A DNA stretch of 64,000 bases from Gammaproteobacteria bacterium (GTDB taxonomy: Bacteria > Pseudomonadota > Gammaproteobacteria > Steroidobacterales > Steroidobacteraceae): the NCBI GenBank assembly GCA_016874235.1, contig VGUJ01000001.1:124001-188000 (forward strand), in the 5' to 3' direction. The position numbers were made by a program, and so were the translations under genes. The notes below the pieces were generated by a model, which saw only the letters and a program-made list of their open reading frames with translations, did no database searches and was not told where the DNA came from. Each line of letters begins with the position of its first letter. Positions within the stretch are counted from its first letter, which is position 1. Of the stretch, positions 63,584-64,000 are shown in pieces.

Positions 63584-64000
63584 TCAGAATTCTTCGAGGG
63601 TTCGCCCATAACCCTGAATCCGATCTTCGATACCGCAACGTCGCAGCGCATCCCAATAAGTGATCGCATTGATCGCCAGCACGGGTTTTCGGAAAGTCCG
63701 CTCTGCCTCGGCACAGATGCCGATCGCGGCGAGGTTAGTTCCCACCTGTACGATGGCATCAACGTCATCGCCATTCAGTGCATGCAAAGCATCCACAACT
63801 TGTTGCCGAGTGGTGTGAGCAATCTGCACGGGGGAAGGGCATTTGAGTCCGATGAGTCGCGGAATGGAAAACCCCGCCTCCTCGAAGTATCGTCGAACTT
63901 GCTCATCGCCTCGTGGCTGGTGAGGCGTGAGTACCGCGATCGATTTGGAGCCGAATCTTTGTAATGCTGAAACGGTCGCGGTTGATCCCATCGATACGCC
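63584..64000 (-). CDS. Asp/Glu racemase superfamily enzyme (maleate isomerase/arylmalonate decarboxylase-like), partial
   Basis: The C-terminal 139 residues of a gene that runs past the right end; an ATG at 63991 is internal, as the frame stays open to the edge (GVSMGSTATVSALQRFG). KSIAVLTPHQPRGDEQV and RKPVLAINAITYWDALR follow the family. Where maleate isomerases carry the second catalytic Cys (as in C-T-N-L), this has QVGTNLAA, so Gly stands in that place. The N-terminal Cys would be off-window. First visible gene of the leftward catabolic group. Confidence 0.75.
   Translation of the reverse strand, partial: GVSMGSTATVSALQRFGSKSIAVLTPHQPRGDEQVRRYFEEAGFSIPRLIGLKCPSPVQIAHTTRQQVVDALHALNGDDVDAIVQVGTNLAAIGICAEAERTFRKPVLAINAITYWDALRRCGIEDRIQGYGRTLEEF

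Overview
The window is GC-rich, gene-dense chromosomal DNA from a Gram-negative bacterium. TonB receptor, RND pump, lipoproteins, a type II secretion GspB-like protein, rhombosortase, PurT, OxyR, Zur and several Tat leaders point to Gammaproteobacteria. A Steroidobacter/Nevskia/Xanthomonas-like relative is a guess from gene content, not a measurement. I saw no tRNA, rRNA, CRISPR array, prophage, transposase or replication origin. Intergenic gaps are short, none over 300 bases, and many genes overlap by 4 nt.

Layout. 0.1-11.7 kb: an acyl-CoA dehydrogenase followed by a 28-codon Tat leader remnant; a leftward oxyR-photolyase-Dabb group divergent from rightward ahpC-ahpD; a leftward MaoC / D-2-hydroxyacid dehydrogenase / RND adaptor / RND pump group. 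11.7-17.9 kb: an unassigned secreted protein split by an in-frame TAG, a Tat-exported nitrilase homologue with Thr at the usual Cys position, and a TonB receptor whose last beta strand lies behind another in-frame TAG. This locus looks as if it is decaying. 17.9-23.9 kb: DUF3024, a small transporter, and a zinc group (zur divergent from an overlapping cobW-WD40-M20 hydrolase operon), then a lone [2Fe-2S] subunit. 24-28.7 kb: a frameshifted beta-CASP nuclease, an NTP/NDP-exchange-like transporter, a secreted unknown and a lipocalin-rhodanese fusion. 28.8-36.1 kb: a complete propionyl-CoA to succinyl-CoA module (mutase, MeaB, PccB, PccA, epimerase). 36.1-44.7 kb: a FakA-FakB fusion with gspB, a phosphopantetheinyl transferase with rhombosortase, dinB with a long FadE, and mdh. 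44.8-47.1 kb: a 41-aa membrane ORF, YtrA-type GntR regulator and ABC transporter behind a palindromic operator. 47.1-59.7 kb: purT, a double CDGSH protein, a candidate small RNA with promoter and terminator, ABC-F, M15 peptidase, xthA, gor, lipoproteins, DoxX, two MFS transporters and a lone FabH-like synthase. 59.7-64 kb: a leftward catabolic-looking operon (Asp/Glu racemase superfamily enzyme cut by the window end, flavin monooxygenase, paraoxonase-like protein, Tat-exported flavin amine oxidase).

The genes suggest an aerobic heterotroph that oxidises fatty acids and odd-chain or branched substrates and has strong peroxide and UV defence. The features most worth following are the paired TAG interruptions at 12217 and 17887, the candidate small RNA at 48.75 kb, the zinc-linked cobW-WD40-M20 operon, and the fusions (FakA-FakB, lipocalin-rhodanese). 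Family names come from recognising motifs by eye; no database search was run.
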